DNA from: Byssothecium circinans
Taxonomy: Eukaryota; Ascomycota; Dothideomycetes; Pleosporales; Massarinaceae
Assembly: GCA_010015675.1 (NCBI GenBank)
Contig: ML977029.1
Coordinates: 246,218-310,217 of the forward strand
DNA length: 64,000 nt
Direction of reading: 5' to 3'
Shown: positions 42,468 to 54,250 of the stretch, piece after piece
Position numbering within the stretch: position 1 is the first letter of the stretch
How the letters are laid out: each line of letters starts with the position of its first letter
Notes under the pieces: generated by a model
The model's database searches: none
What the model saw: only the letters and a program-made list of their open reading frames with translations
What the model was told of the DNA's origin: nothing
Position numbers and translations under genes: made by a program

Positions 42468-45400
42468 CTACAACTCATCCCTATCCCCCGTCCTCCCCTT
42501 CCCACCCTTCTCCCTCTCCAACGCCTCCCTCCCCTCCCTCGTCGCCTTCTCAATCGCCGCCTTAATATCCTCCTCAGTCGCCCCCTCCTCCAACTCCAAC
42601 TGCGTCAACAGCTTCCCATCCTTATCCCTCACCTCCTTCCTGTCCCCCATATTCTGCAGCTTAATGCCATCGGCCTTGATCCCCGCTTTAGCGAGCGCCT
42701 CTTCGAGCTCAGCCTGCGTAGGTTCCTTCGCGGGCTTTTCACCCTTGGCGTCTTTCTTAGACGAGGTTTTGTCTTTCTTAGAAGAGGGTTTCTTGGCTTT
42801 GGGCTTGGAGGCTTTGGGCTTCGCTTTCTGCGGTTTAGGCGCGTTGTAGTACCGCGCTTTCTTCATCATCATCTGCATGATGATCGTGTTGAGTTTCTCC
42901 GTTTCGGCTTGGAGGTCTTTGGTCGTGAGCGCCGGGTCCTCGTGCTGTTTGAGCTTGGTCTGCGCCGCTTGCTTCTCCTCGAGCCATTTGGACGCCTTCT
43001 CGTGTGCTTCTTCTGTGCTCTTCAGGTCCTCTTCTGTGTAGATGATTGGGACCTCGGTGGGCTCGTTGGTAGCAGCGGTCTCGGATGAGGACGCCTTGAG
43101 CATTTCATCCTCTTCAAGATCATCGAGGATATCGGCAGAAGCAGAAGGGGGGGGGGCTTCGGTGCTGGAAGCAGAGGCTTTGCTAGCAGACTCCGCTGAT
43201 TTGGAGAGCTGGACATTTTGCTCTGCGATTTGTGTTTTGATCATGTCGATGGCGGTCTTCACGTCGGCGAGATTAGCTTCAAAAGCTTTGATGGCTTCCG
43301 GGCGGTCGATGGATTCTTGCTTGCGCTTAAGGACTGGCTTGACAATATCTTCAAGCTCTTTGAGCTTGGACTTGAGGGTGTCTAGGTTAGCGTTCGGGCC
43401 GTCGGAGTAAATCCAGTCAGAGGCAGCGCTGAGCTTCTCCTCGAGAGACGTGCGAATAGCGGCGGTGGAAGAAGTGATGAAGGATTCGTCCTCGAGGTAG
43501 TCGCGAGATTTGTAGGTAAAAGCCTCAAGAGAATTAAGAATCTCTTCGCGGGTACGGCGAGCTTTGTCAGAGGCATCGAAATCCGCAAGCCTAACACTAT
43601 CAGTACAGAAAATACATCACATGACAGAATAACTCACCTATCCTGCATCCTCTTAAACTCCTTCCTCGGGTGCTTCTCATACCCCTTCTGCGAAACCGTA
43701 AACGTAATCGCAGACGTAACAGTCTTCTTCTTGGGTCCCGCCTTTGCGTCTTCAGAAGCCTCAGCCGTAGCCGAGCTCGACGACGATGATTTGGAAGCCT
43801 TTGTCGACTTAGAGGAGGACGAAGAAGAAGACGAAGTAGACTCAGAAGCACTCTCGCCCTCTTTCAATGGTTCCTGGTCCTTCTTGTCGCCCATACCGAA
43901 GAAGTTCTTAACTCCATCAACGATTCCCGGCTTGGCCTCTTCAGTCTCGCAGGTGACCCATGCAGACAGGACTTCAGGGGTGCCAGTAACCGGGCTCAAG
44001 CGAACCTGAACGTAGTTGTTAAAGGAGTCGCGGTCGCAGCCATCGGTATCGATCAACTTGGTGACAGCGCGGGTCAAGTTACCGCTGGCGAAATGAAGAA
44101 CGGGGTCCTTGACAACGTCACCCTTAGCGTTGGGAGTAGATTGGTAGATGGTGAATTCGAACTCGCCCATCATCTGGAAGGGCAGATCCTTGGTTGCTCC
44201 GATCTTTGTTGCCGGTGTGAAGATCTTCTGGTCGCGGTCCTTCATGTTGAACATGTACTGGATGCCATGGTTGTAGCCTTGCAAATCGGTATCGCGGATT
44301 TCCTTGACGCGGAACGAGGGGCTTAGATCCGCAGCCTTGAAAGCAGCGCCGAACACGGCAGCTTCATCAGAATTGACATTAGCCTTGATCTTGGCCTTTC
44401 CCACCAGAGCCTCAAGACGTTGTTGAACGAATGGAGTACGAGAAGCGCCGCCGTGGACAATAAGGGAGTCGATGTCGGCCAAAGTGAGACCCGCGGCTTC
44501 AAGTGCGCGCTTGATAGGTCCCTCAACTCGCGCAGCATGTCCAGCAGCAAGTTCTTCAAAAGTAGAGCGCTTGATCTTGTAGTTGAAGTTCTTATCATCG
44601 AAGAAGCTCTCAAAGTAGGCACCCGTCCCGGTGTTGGCGCTGAGAACCTGCCTGACCTTTTCCGCCTCTTTCCAGAGCTTCGCGGCCGTTCGTCCATGAG
44701 TCTTGACCTTCTCCGCCGTGATACCTAGGGAAGCAACGATAGCGTCCTCGGTGAATTCGGCAACCATGTTATCGACGATGAGCTGATTCAGCGCATCACC
44801 ACCAAGCGTCCTGTCCCATCCCGTTCCCAGGACCTGGACTTCCTGAACCGTCTTGTTCCTCTTGCCCACATCCTTGACCGTACGGCCCTGGAACCTCAAA
44901 ACAGTCGCGGAAGCCGACCCAGCGCCCATATCGAACACAAGGTTGACCTCGGGCTTGCCTCCATCATTGACGTTCGGGAACGTGCGACTCGTCGCATAGT
45001 TCAGCCCAACAGCCAACCCATCGCTGACCATACTAAGGACCTTGAAGCCAGCCAACTGAGCCGCAACCTCCAACGCGCGCCTCTCCTCGACAGTATAAAA
45101 CGGCGGAACAGTGAACACGACATCCGTAATCTCCACACCCTTTCCAGCCAACGCCTTCGCATTATCCTTGACGTTCTTCAGCTCCATAGCCAGCAGTTCC
45201 TCGACGGAAAACGGCTTTTCGCTCTCGGCAAAAACACCACTCTTCAACGCAACCGTCTTCCTGTCCTCGAGCCCCTCCGTCTTGAGCGCAGGATACCTGC
45301 TCGTGTAAACCTGTACTGCATCCCCTCCGCTACTAACACCCAGTAATTGTTTTATATTCGGGTACACTTCGCCAGGGAATCTAGCTGCCAGCGCAACAGC

Positions 45401-45682
45401 ATCACTGCCGTAGAACCGCTCGGGGAACTCTCCTGCGGGCAGAGGTCCGCTCTTCGAGGGCTTGAATGCGACCGCCGATACTTCTTTACGTTTCGAGTCC
45501 TTTGTGAGAACAATTTCGAGCGGGATACCGGGTTTCACGAGCGCGGCTTTGATGTATTCGGTTCCGATGTCGATTCCTAGGACAGCTGACGCGGCGGACG
45601 CGGTGTGTGTGAAGAAGAAAACGAGCCCGAAGAGGACGGCGGCGGGTGAGAGACCGTGTCTCCGGCGTCCTGGAGGCGCCAT
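42468..45682 (-). CDS. LHS1: ER lumenal Hsp70-like chaperone Lhs1/GRP170
   Basis: Two exons (45682-43638, 43590-42468; 47-nt intron) give 1055 residues. The start MAPPGRRRHGL leads a signal peptide (AAVLFGLVFFFTHTASA). The ATPase domain begins VLGIDIGTEYIKAALVKPG and contains VFDMGAGSASATVLRF and IVHGGASRTPFVQQRLEALV. A Ser/Lys-rich, low-complexity loop and a large alpha-helical C-terminal half follow, ending in a KP-rich stretch and the ER retrieval signal RDEL. Lhs1 acts as nucleotide exchange factor for Kar2 at the translocon, the same machine that uses Sec63. A C10 run (43147-43156 on +, as G) lies in codons for APPPS. Confidence 0.95.
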
Positions 45683-46328
45683 CGTGTGCGATGTGTGAGG
45701 TTGTGGTGTGGTGGAGAGAAAGGCGGAAGTGGGATGGCTCGCCGGTGGGTAGGTAGATGGTCGCGGTAGCGAGTTGTCGGGTCCCGCGAACAATGCAAAG
45801 TCCTATCCGTCTATCTATTCGTGAAAGGAAATGTGGTATCTAGGGAAGAGAAAAGTAGAGGGAAAAACTCGTAAGACGTGGAAAATCGTGAGGCAGCGTA
45901 TGCATAAATATCGGAGCTACCCTGTTCGCAGCGGAAGTGACCAAGTGTCAAAAATGCTCCCCCGAGAGGACACCTTCGCCTTTGACATACACGCGCCACG
46001 CCCGCCTGAGCGCCGATAATTAATTTCATAGAGGCCATGTGTCAATTCGATTTCACGTGTACTCTTCGGTTACTATCTTGCTGCCTTGGACAATCTATCT
46101 ATGATGTTCCTGGGATGCTCCTCTTCGTGGAGCTTCCGTGACCTTGAAGCTTTTTGACCAATCAGTGCCCCGCTTCCCCGAAGAGGCACCAAAGACGATA
46201 TTCACTCTCTATAGCCTTTGTTCAGCGCACACCCCTCCTCGCCTCATCAGGGTACTCCGATCATGAGTAAAGATACTCTGAGATGCCCAATCGATGAATG
46301 ACGTCAATATGAATTGTCCATCCAGCAC
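45683..46328. other. LHS1 promoter and sideroflexin 3' flank
   Basis: GACGTGG at 45875-45881 resembles the UPR element core TGACGTGG and would suit an ER chaperone gene, but one 7-mer is weak evidence. No gene is seen. Confidence 0.5.
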
Positions 46329-47672
46329 TCATATCCCACGATTAAATTCCACCAACCCATCTCTTCCCCCACGCCCATGGAACTCCTTCTCAAGGCTCTG
46401 CGCGCTGACGGCCTGTCTCTGTGGGAACGCCCCAAGAGCAAGCGGCAGAGCAAAGATACTCGTCGTAAGAATGAGACCTGATGAAACCTGCAGTCAGCAA
46501 AACTATCATCCCATCGCCGTCTTACTGTCAAACGAAAGTGACTCACCAAGATTCAGCGGCAGCGTCATCTTCGGCCTCCTCTTCAGCCACTCAGTCTTCT
46601 GTAACCTAACGAGAACGAGGGGCGGAATAACCATGATCGGCGTAGCATTGAATACGCGGCTCAGCGCTGTTTCTCCCACGGCTAGTGTTGCCGCTTTCTT
46701 GCTCTTGCCTAGGGGCTTGACTTCGAGCTCACCGGCCTCCACCTTATTCTTTTCCTCCTCTGTGAGGACTGGGTAGATGTATATGCCCTGTCTGATCTCT
46801 TCTCCGCGCATAAGGAAGACGTTCAGAACACCTGCACATGCTACGGCGGCGAAGGGAACAAGACGACCAGCGATGAGCTTCGCGTTGGGGGAGAGGCTTT
46901 TCAATCGCGGAACAAGGGCATTAAGACCGAGGGCGACGCCGCAGGATGCGCTTACGGCGAGGCAGTAGGATTTTACGATCGTTTGGGTAGATAGCGGTGT
47001 CGATTTATTCGCATTCGAGGAGTTGATAGCGACATTGAGGGATTGATTCGCGACCTGCCATCCCAGCGTTCCTGCCGTCTATATACCATCAGTATCCGCC
47101 CCTCATCTTATGTTGTAGTCTTGCGTACCTTGAGCCCTGGCGTGAGCATACCCCCAGTAACGACCAAGTTCGAGATGACAAACGCCGACATTCTGAACGG
47201 TAGAAAGACAGGCTGTCCCGTATCTTGTGCCTCAACATCAGCATATTGCCCTGCTCACATCGTCCGCCAACCACTAGAACAGGCGCATACCAGGATGTAT
47301 CGTCGAATCTATTATCTTCTTCGCCTGCCACAGCTCCGGCGTCATATCCCGTATCTTGCCCGTCTTGTACGCAGTGATGAGTTGTTTCGCATTTTCGAGG
47401 CCGGCCGAGGAGGTGAATAGAGTTCTGTATATCGCATATAATGTTAGCCGTCATCCCATCTTCCTTCAAAATCCCCAGACTCAAAAAATGGGGAAAGCTA
47501 ACGGTAGTGGTATACTCACCACACCCAGCGCCACCAAAGCAATCGATTCTGAGCGGCTGCTATCTCACCTCGGGTCTGATATATTTGCTGAATGCCGCAC
47601 GCGTCCCCAGTACGTGCTTAGGTCATACTGGGAGACGGGCAGGTCGCGATTGCCGGGGAGAGAGGACGTCAT
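46329..47672 (-). CDS. FSF1: sideroflexin, mitochondrial inner-membrane amino-acid carrier
   Basis: Five exons (47672-47569, 47424-47291, 47223-47129, 47078-46547, 46477-46329) give 337 residues. Sideroflexins carry serine and related compounds into mitochondria. Seen in order: LPVSQYDLSTYWGRVRHSAN near the N-terminus, TSSAGLENAKQLI, the motif IHPDTGQPVFLPFRMSAFVI built across intron 2, the helix block VPFAAVACAGVLNVFLMRG, and ALSRVFNATPIMVIPPLVL. The last exon gives ILTTSIFALPLALGAFPQR. For the last exon the acceptor at 46478 was chosen over the nearby CTGCAG at about 46490 because only it gives that helix. Intron 1 (144 nt) is the longest. Confidence 0.92.
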
Positions 47673-48167
47673 GATCGAAATTAAGCTACTAAAAGTGGGA
47701 GGAGAAAGGATAGGAGGTGAATTGAGTCTCCAGCTAGTCCGCGCAGCTCAGCGAAGAGCTCGGCAGACCTTGTTGTAAAGAGAGAGAGCACTTGTGCGGT
47801 GTGGAGCCATGCCGCTATCGGAGCGTGGGCGGTGTGATATTGCCGCTAGTCGACGGCCAACATCACGACAAGTATTTCAGGCACGATGATAAGATATGGA
47901 CGATCGTGTCTTCGTCGTATTTACAGTCCTCTATCTTCTATCTACGAACCATACTTTTTCGAACCGTCTTCCTGAATTATTGTTTCACATACAAACATTT
48001 GAAACAAGAAGAGCCGTCAAACAGAAACCGACGGCATGAAACTCCCAAGCTATCAAAAACACCCAGGTAGGAAAACCGCAATGCTATGCTGATCCAACCA
48101 TTTTAAAGAGTAAATACATAAAATCGAAGCCCCAGAAACGCCGGGTAGGGGTTGAGACAATCGTACC
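47673..48167. other. sideroflexin promoter and 3' flank of next gene
   Basis: These 495 bp are AT-rich towards 48000. Nothing else was recognised. Confidence 0.55.
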
Positions 48168-50820
48168 TCATTTCTTCTTCTTTTTCTTGTCTTTACCAGC
48201 ATCGGGCACAGAGCCCAGGATGGAGTCAAACGTCTTGGTAGGGTCATGCGCAGAAACGGGGCGTAGACCAGGCGAGCCCGAAGTAGGAGGATGGATACCA
48301 GGTGGCAGAGGCAGTGCCTCAAGACCTAGATTCATGACGCTCTCACGCCGGCGGTCGGGGCTTTCTGAGCGTGAACGGTCGCCCGCTGCGCTATAAGGAT
48401 CGAGCATGCCAGGCGGTGGAAGTGGTGCAGCACCCATCTCGTTCATAGCAGCCGTCAACATGATATCATTCTGCGCCCAGACCGACGCCATGATCCAACA
48501 GTGAGAGCGGCGGAAGACGCCGTCAACTCCGTGGTCGACCACGTCAGTTGGTAGACTAACAACTTTGCTTCCTCCGTCCACTCCGAACCATCGTCGGTTG
48601 CGGGAGGTGTCCTCGCGACACCATGGCGCTCCAGATCGCGGAACCTCGCATAGGAAGTACTCTACACCGTCGGTAAACCTCAAGCCGGGGGCGTCGACCG
48701 TCAACATGGGAAGGGATTGAATGACAGCATAAAGGAATAGCCAGTGGCCGGCTCGCTGCTCCCACATTTCTTCCATTGTGCATCCAGAAGCTTGTTTGAG
48801 CTCCCAGCGGCGGAAAGAGTCTAAGAAAGGCGTGCTCTTTTGTGCATCTTGGTTGTGAGACTGCTTAATCATCTGACCGACTTCTTCCTTGCGGACTTTC
48901 TTTGACCGAGCTTTTTGATCTGCTTTCTTGTCTTCCGACGGGTAATTCTTTCCTATGCTCTTCAATGTAGGGAATAGAGGAACATCAAAGGGGATGGGGG
49001 GCTGTACAGGAGGCGTACTACGGTCGTACTCGCTGAGGACCATACGCATGGCGCGTATAGCCACGGACTCGAAGTCTTTGTTCTTCTCTTCATTCATAAA
49101 ACCATCCTGGGTACGATCGGTGAGTTTTGTCCGGTCTACCAACATGTCGTAAAGGTCGGCCAGTTCACGGTACACATCCTGCAGCACCAACCGGTTAAGA
49201 CCATCTGTGGTTAAATCGTTCTTCTTTGATCGCGCTCTAGGTAGCCAGCTCCCGTATTTGCTCTTGAGATAGTCCAATGTGAACGATCGCATGCTCATGA
49301 AATTGCTCTTCCAGTTCTTGAACCTGACGGTTTTCCTCTCATCCGCCATGGCGCTGTTCATAAGACCGGCGAACATGGCCTGGAACTCAAAGTCTTTCAG
49401 CTTCATCTTGATGTTCTGCTCCCTATTGTCCAGGTCTAGCGCGGCGCGTGCTAGCCGTGTCGTGGTCACATGGCTGATCAACTCGTACTTAGGGTGTTGT
49501 AGCTCCTTGATGTCGTCGTACTTTCCAACAGCATGCACAAAGCCTTCCGTGTATAGAGTCATGGAGCGCATTTTCTCGCCGAGGACAATCGCCTCAATGG
49601 TTTTTTCGCGACTGTTCCTGACATCAGCCAGGTGCAGCTCATCAACATAGCTGTCGAAGCTGGATGCAGCGACTTCGCCAAAAGTAGATCCATCAACATT
49701 TGAAAAATTATAATTTGCCAAAATGTCGGAAATCCGCATGAATATATCAAAGATTTCAGAATGTCTCGGCGTAGCGACAAGAGATTGGCCCACGAGAAAT
49801 GCGAAGAAATTGCGGAACGCGATGAGGGTGTCGATATCTTTGGCCGATAGCCTTGGGTCCTGGCTCGTCGGGGTAATGGGCGTCTGATCTGTACTGAGAG
49901 CAATCGGCACGTAGAGGTGCTTTTCTGTGTGGTCATCCTCTACCGCATCGCTCAGCGCTCTGGAACCTTTGGAGCCATCTGAGCTTTCTCCGTCGGGGGA
50001 TGCCGTCCTTGAAGGCGGAAAGGTGCCAGAGGAGCTGCGGATCGTACGATCGGGTAATTCATTCGGTACAAATGTGGATTCGCTGTACAGTCTGCCGTGA
50101 ACGAGGCGGGTCATGTATTGCGACGATGCGTAAGCGGAGGAATCTATGCGGAAGGAGGGACCCTTGTTCGATGTCCGCGGGTAGAGATAGACGAAGGTGT
50201 CGCCCTGGTCGTCCCACAGCTCAGGCACCTAATTCCTATTGTAAACATGATTTGCATTTCCATCCTCCGAATTGACTACTCACAGGCTCGCCGTTCAATA
50301 ACATGGTCAAATTGTAAGGCACCTTCCCGCTGTGCCCGACCACCCACGCCAAAGGAGTGTTCTGCCCCGCGTTGGCCTTGTCATCGCTGCTCTTGCCTCC
50401 GCCGAACAACCTGCTGGTCCGCCGCGCTTTTTTCACCGTAGCATCACCGGGTGCCAACAATCCATTCGCATCGGATGCGGTCGACGGCCGGCTCTTATTC
50501 AGTCGACTAGGAGAAGAGCTTCGGGAGCGGGGATTGTTGATGTTCGCGAGCGAAGGAGGAGGCTCGAGTACGGGAGGAGCGGGTTCTACAGGCTGTATTG
50601 TTGGCGGCTTTGCGGGCGAGACTTGTGGGGGAGCTGGAGGTGGGTATTCGGGGGACAGATGGGCGGCCGACGACACGCGGTTTTTGAATTTGGAGAGGCG
50701 GTTCGGACCCGAGCTCACAGACGACGAGGCGAGTGACGATGTTTCGTTGGAGTCTGCGGAGCTGGATGAAAACAGCGAAGAGAGCCGATGGCTAGACTTC
50801 TTCTTGTTGCTGTTCAGCAT
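48168..50820 (-). CDS. large fungal protein of unknown function (DUF8004-like)
   Basis: Two exons (50820-50284, 50228-48168; 55-nt intron) give 865 residues. The N-terminal ~175 residues are Ser/Pro-rich and basic (SSHRLSSLFSSSSADS, PPPAPPQVSPAKPP). Then comes a conserved core starting VPYNLTMLLNGEPVPELWDD-QGDTFVYLYPRT, where the intron falls inside EPVPELW. Blocks such as KDIDTLIAFRNFFAFLVGQS and the C-terminal CWIMASVWAQNDIMLTAAMN repeat across filamentous fungi as I remember them. The extreme C-terminus is KDKKKKKK. I recall this family under DUF8004 but could not check it. There is no signal peptide or TM segment. Function is unknown. Confidence 0.82.
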
Positions 50821-51973
50821 GGCGAACAGCAAGTGAAGATTGCAGATACAATGATGAGACAAAGCGTGGGGAGGGCGGGGCGCGGGTGAAGCGGGTGGTA
50901 GCGGAAAGTGGTGCGGTCCAAGAGTCTGTTGTATAAACAAGAAACAACAAACAAAGAGCACAGGTCACCGCAGAGACATAGACAGAGGCAGAGGTATGTA
51001 GGAGGAAAGGCGCGAGAGATGTCTGGGAGACTAGAGGAGCCACCACAGAATATACGCGCGCCATTATTGTGTTCTGGCTGCTTAGGTTTGACGGTTGGCC
51101 CACCTGGAGCCCGTGCATGACTTCACTGACACGTGCTACGACGCATTCGCTCCCAGATATCTGCGTCCAGGGGTTTCGCCATGACTGATCGGGACAGGCC
51201 TGCGTCGTCAGTTTTGCATTGGGAGGCAACTCGGCCGTCAGCCTGTTAGGTCGTAGAGGGAACGATCGACCGAGCGGCGTCGTAACATTATTATTTCGGG
51301 CGAGAGTCTGCGCCACGCATAAGGCGGGCCGTCAGGACTCCGTTGGCCACGCCTTTTTTGACCACTCCACACTTCACTGCCTGGCCATTGGCGCCTGGAA
51401 CGAAGACACGTACGAGCGTACAGTACATATGTACGACTGAGAACACGTCTCTCACAACAGCTTCACCGGTGAAAATGGAGCTGAAACCCCCGTGCCACTT
51501 TGTGGTCTTTTTTCACGTAAAAGGTAGCCGTCTAAGCTTTTCAAGCATGACGTACGCCTATCGATAACTAAGCGGGAGGGGACGGTCACGCAATACCGGT
51601 AGGCGAAGGGTTCATCACTCATGGCCATCCCCATCACCATCACAGCACCACACTCAACCCTGAAGCGCTCGTCGGTCGCAGTTGTGTGCAAGAATAAGAA
51701 ACCTGTTGCTGGCCTGCGGCGTCTTCTAGTTCCTGCTGCAGAGCGTCGTCCTGACAACTCAGCCACCTGCAGCCACTGCTCGCTGTTCAGCGGAAGGCAC
51801 AACATCGGCGGCTGACGGCTACTCTTACCCCATCCAGTCCTCCCAGCACTCCTCCAATACTTCGCCAACGCTCCCGAAGTCAATAACGATTCGTCTCATC
51901 AGCTCGTATTCCTACACGTTCGCCCGCATCACGCCTACATATTCACCCGTCGTACAAGAAAGACAAAAGGGGT
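50821..51973. other. divergent promoter region
   Basis: These 1.15 kb lie between the reverse-strand DUF8004-like gene and the forward aminotransferase gene. Frames on both strands are open by chance. No RNA or repeat was recognised. Confidence 0.5.
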
Positions 51974-54250
51974 ATGGGTACGCTCAACTTCTCGGAAGTC
52001 AGCGGGTCGGCTAGCTCTTCGAAAAAATTGATCAATTTATTGAGAGGGCACGTCAGCCCTTTCCTCATCCCCTAAAATTTACTTTTTCCTGCCCGAGTCT
52101 ATGTATAGCTATTTTTAAACTGCACCTCGCCCGATGCACATACGTACAATTACCAAGACGTCTTCAGCCACCGAAGATGATGGCTCTGGGTTCCTTGCTG
52201 ACTCGGTCTCCGCTTCAGATGGCCTAATACCTCGCTTCTGCCCACTCCACTTCTCGAAAAGGGAGCGCAGAAGGTATTTCAGAATCCGAGTTCAAGCAAC
52301 TCGGCTCTGCTGTACGGCCCAGGCAACGGGGATGGAAAGTTGAGAGTCAACTTAGCATCATGGCTCACGCAGTTCTACCAACCATCCGCTCCAGTCACAG
52401 AGCATCGGATATGCATCACAGGCGGAGCGTCCCAGAATTTAGCATGTCTGCTCCAGGTGTTCACTGACCCAGTGTACACGCGTAATGTGTGGATGGTATC
52501 GCCAACGTACATGCTGGCCTTCCGCATCTTTGAAGATAGCGCTTTGAAGCTGCGGGCTGTGCCAGAGGATGACGAGGGTATCGACATTGAATATTTGAGG
52601 AGGGAGATCAAGAAGAGCGAAGAGGATGCGCAAGCGCAGGGGAATACTGAGCCGGTGAGTTCGCTGTCAGCCATCACCCAGAGCAGAAGTTGGGCGACAC
52701 TTTCAACCTCAAAAACTGGACGAGTCCAGACTTTCGACACTACTGTACCCTTGTACCCGGTCTTCGCAGCGAATCATTCTCTTGAGATGATATTTGCATG
52801 CTCACTGAGATTTCGACTTCGCTCCGTTTGCGGCGTTGCTGTGAAAGGCACCGTGCTGATCAATGTCAAGTTTCGGTGGAGCTAAGACTCATCATTCACT
52901 CATGACCGTTTCGTTCAACTTGAGATAGTAACTAACATGCACTAGCGCATCAAGCCTCCACGTCCATGGTCCAAGATCTACCGCCACGTCATCTATGCCG
53001 TCCCAACCTTCTCCAACCCGTCGTTCAAGACGATGACTCTGGAAAGGAGGGAAGAGCTAGTGAGGTTGGCAAGAGAGTACGATGCCTTGGTCATCACGGA
53101 CGATGTCTACGACTTCCTACAATGGCCGGCGAGTCTCACTGCACAGACACTTCCTGTAGAGAAGGCCATTTTACCTCGGATCGTGGATGTTGGTAGGAAT
53201 GCCACTGTACGAACTGCGTGTGAGACATACTAACGTCGAACTTCAACCTTATAGATCGGTATCTAGATGGCGGCACCGAGAGAGACGGCGCAGACGGATT
53301 CGGAAACGCTGCTTCAAACGCAACGTTCACTAAGATTTGCGGCCCAGGCCTACGCACTGGATGGTGCGAGGGAACAGAGAAGCTGGCTTTTGGTGTCTCC
53401 CAAACGTACGTGGGTTCTGCAAAATCTTCGATCTCACGGCAGTTTGACATGTGGCTGCCACCGTCCCTCAGCTTCTTCCATTGTGCGCCGTTCTAGACGG
53501 ACACATACCAGCTCATGAAAGGCAGCAGCTAACGTCATTGCAGAGGCTCCACCCGCTCTGGCGGTTGCCCCTCGCAGCTGGCAGCTACATTTCTAGCAGA
53601 GACGTTAGAGACAGGAGAACTCCAGCGTCACCTCTATGACACCTTACAACCAGCCTATGGGCGACGCTACCAAAAGATGCTAACGGCGATCAACGAGGAG
53701 CTGATTCCGCTGGGCGTCCGCCTTCCTCAAACGGACCGCGATATCGTCGGAGGGTATTTCATCTGGCTAACCTTACCGTCCCCACTCAAGGGCGCCATCG
53801 TCGCACAGCGCGCCAAAGAAGAGGAAAACGTCGTAGTTGCACAGGTGAGTGAGGACGAAATCGATCCCAACACCACGCTCCGGGGGCGCTAACGGCTTTG
53901 TGTAACTCAGGGCGAGATCTTCCAAGTTCCCGGCGATTCCGAGCACGACGGCACTCACTTTGAGAATGATATAAGGTAGGCGCACGCCTTGTCTCGAAGC
54001 CATTGCTGTATCGAGTTGTTTGCCATGCTGTTCCCACCCGCGGCTGCAATCTCTCCATCATGTGTGAATTTTGCGTTCGACATGTGCTAACCAGCATAGG
54101 ATATGCTTTGCCTGGGAAGAGGAAGAGATGCTGGCCGAAGGAATACAGCGCCTAGGACGTGTGATTCGCACACTCCGAGATGAGCACCAAAGAGGCAGCC
54201 GACAAGCAACGCGGCAAGCCTCGGAAAGCAGCGCGCAAGACTTTTGGTGA
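51974..54250 (+). CDS. PLP-dependent class I/II aminotransferase
   Basis: Seven exons (51974-52047, 52219-52654, 52946-53192, 53255-53405, 53544-53844, 53911-53975, 54100-54250) give 474 residues. Fold-type I blocks appear in order: LINLLRGWPNTSLLP, ALLYGPGNGDGKLR, ICITGGASQNLACLLQVF, WMVSPTYMLAFRIFED, YAVPTFSNPSFKTM, ALVITDDVYDFLQWP (cofactor Asp/Tyr), ATFTKICGPGLRTGW (the PLP lysine), GGYFIWLTLP and ICFAWEEEEMLAEG. This is the 2-aminoadipate/aromatic (Aro8/YER152C-like) group; the amino donor is not predictable. Intron 1 must start with GC (GG|GCACGT, 52048-52218) for the conserved RGWPN to form. Several introns are long (291, 138, 124 nt), unlike neighbouring genes. Confidence 0.85.

Noticed and set aside
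51974..52218. Aminotransferase first considered a pseudogene because the frame stops after RGHVSPFLIP
   Set aside because: A GC-AG intron restores RGWPNTSLLP exactly, and all downstream exons are intact.
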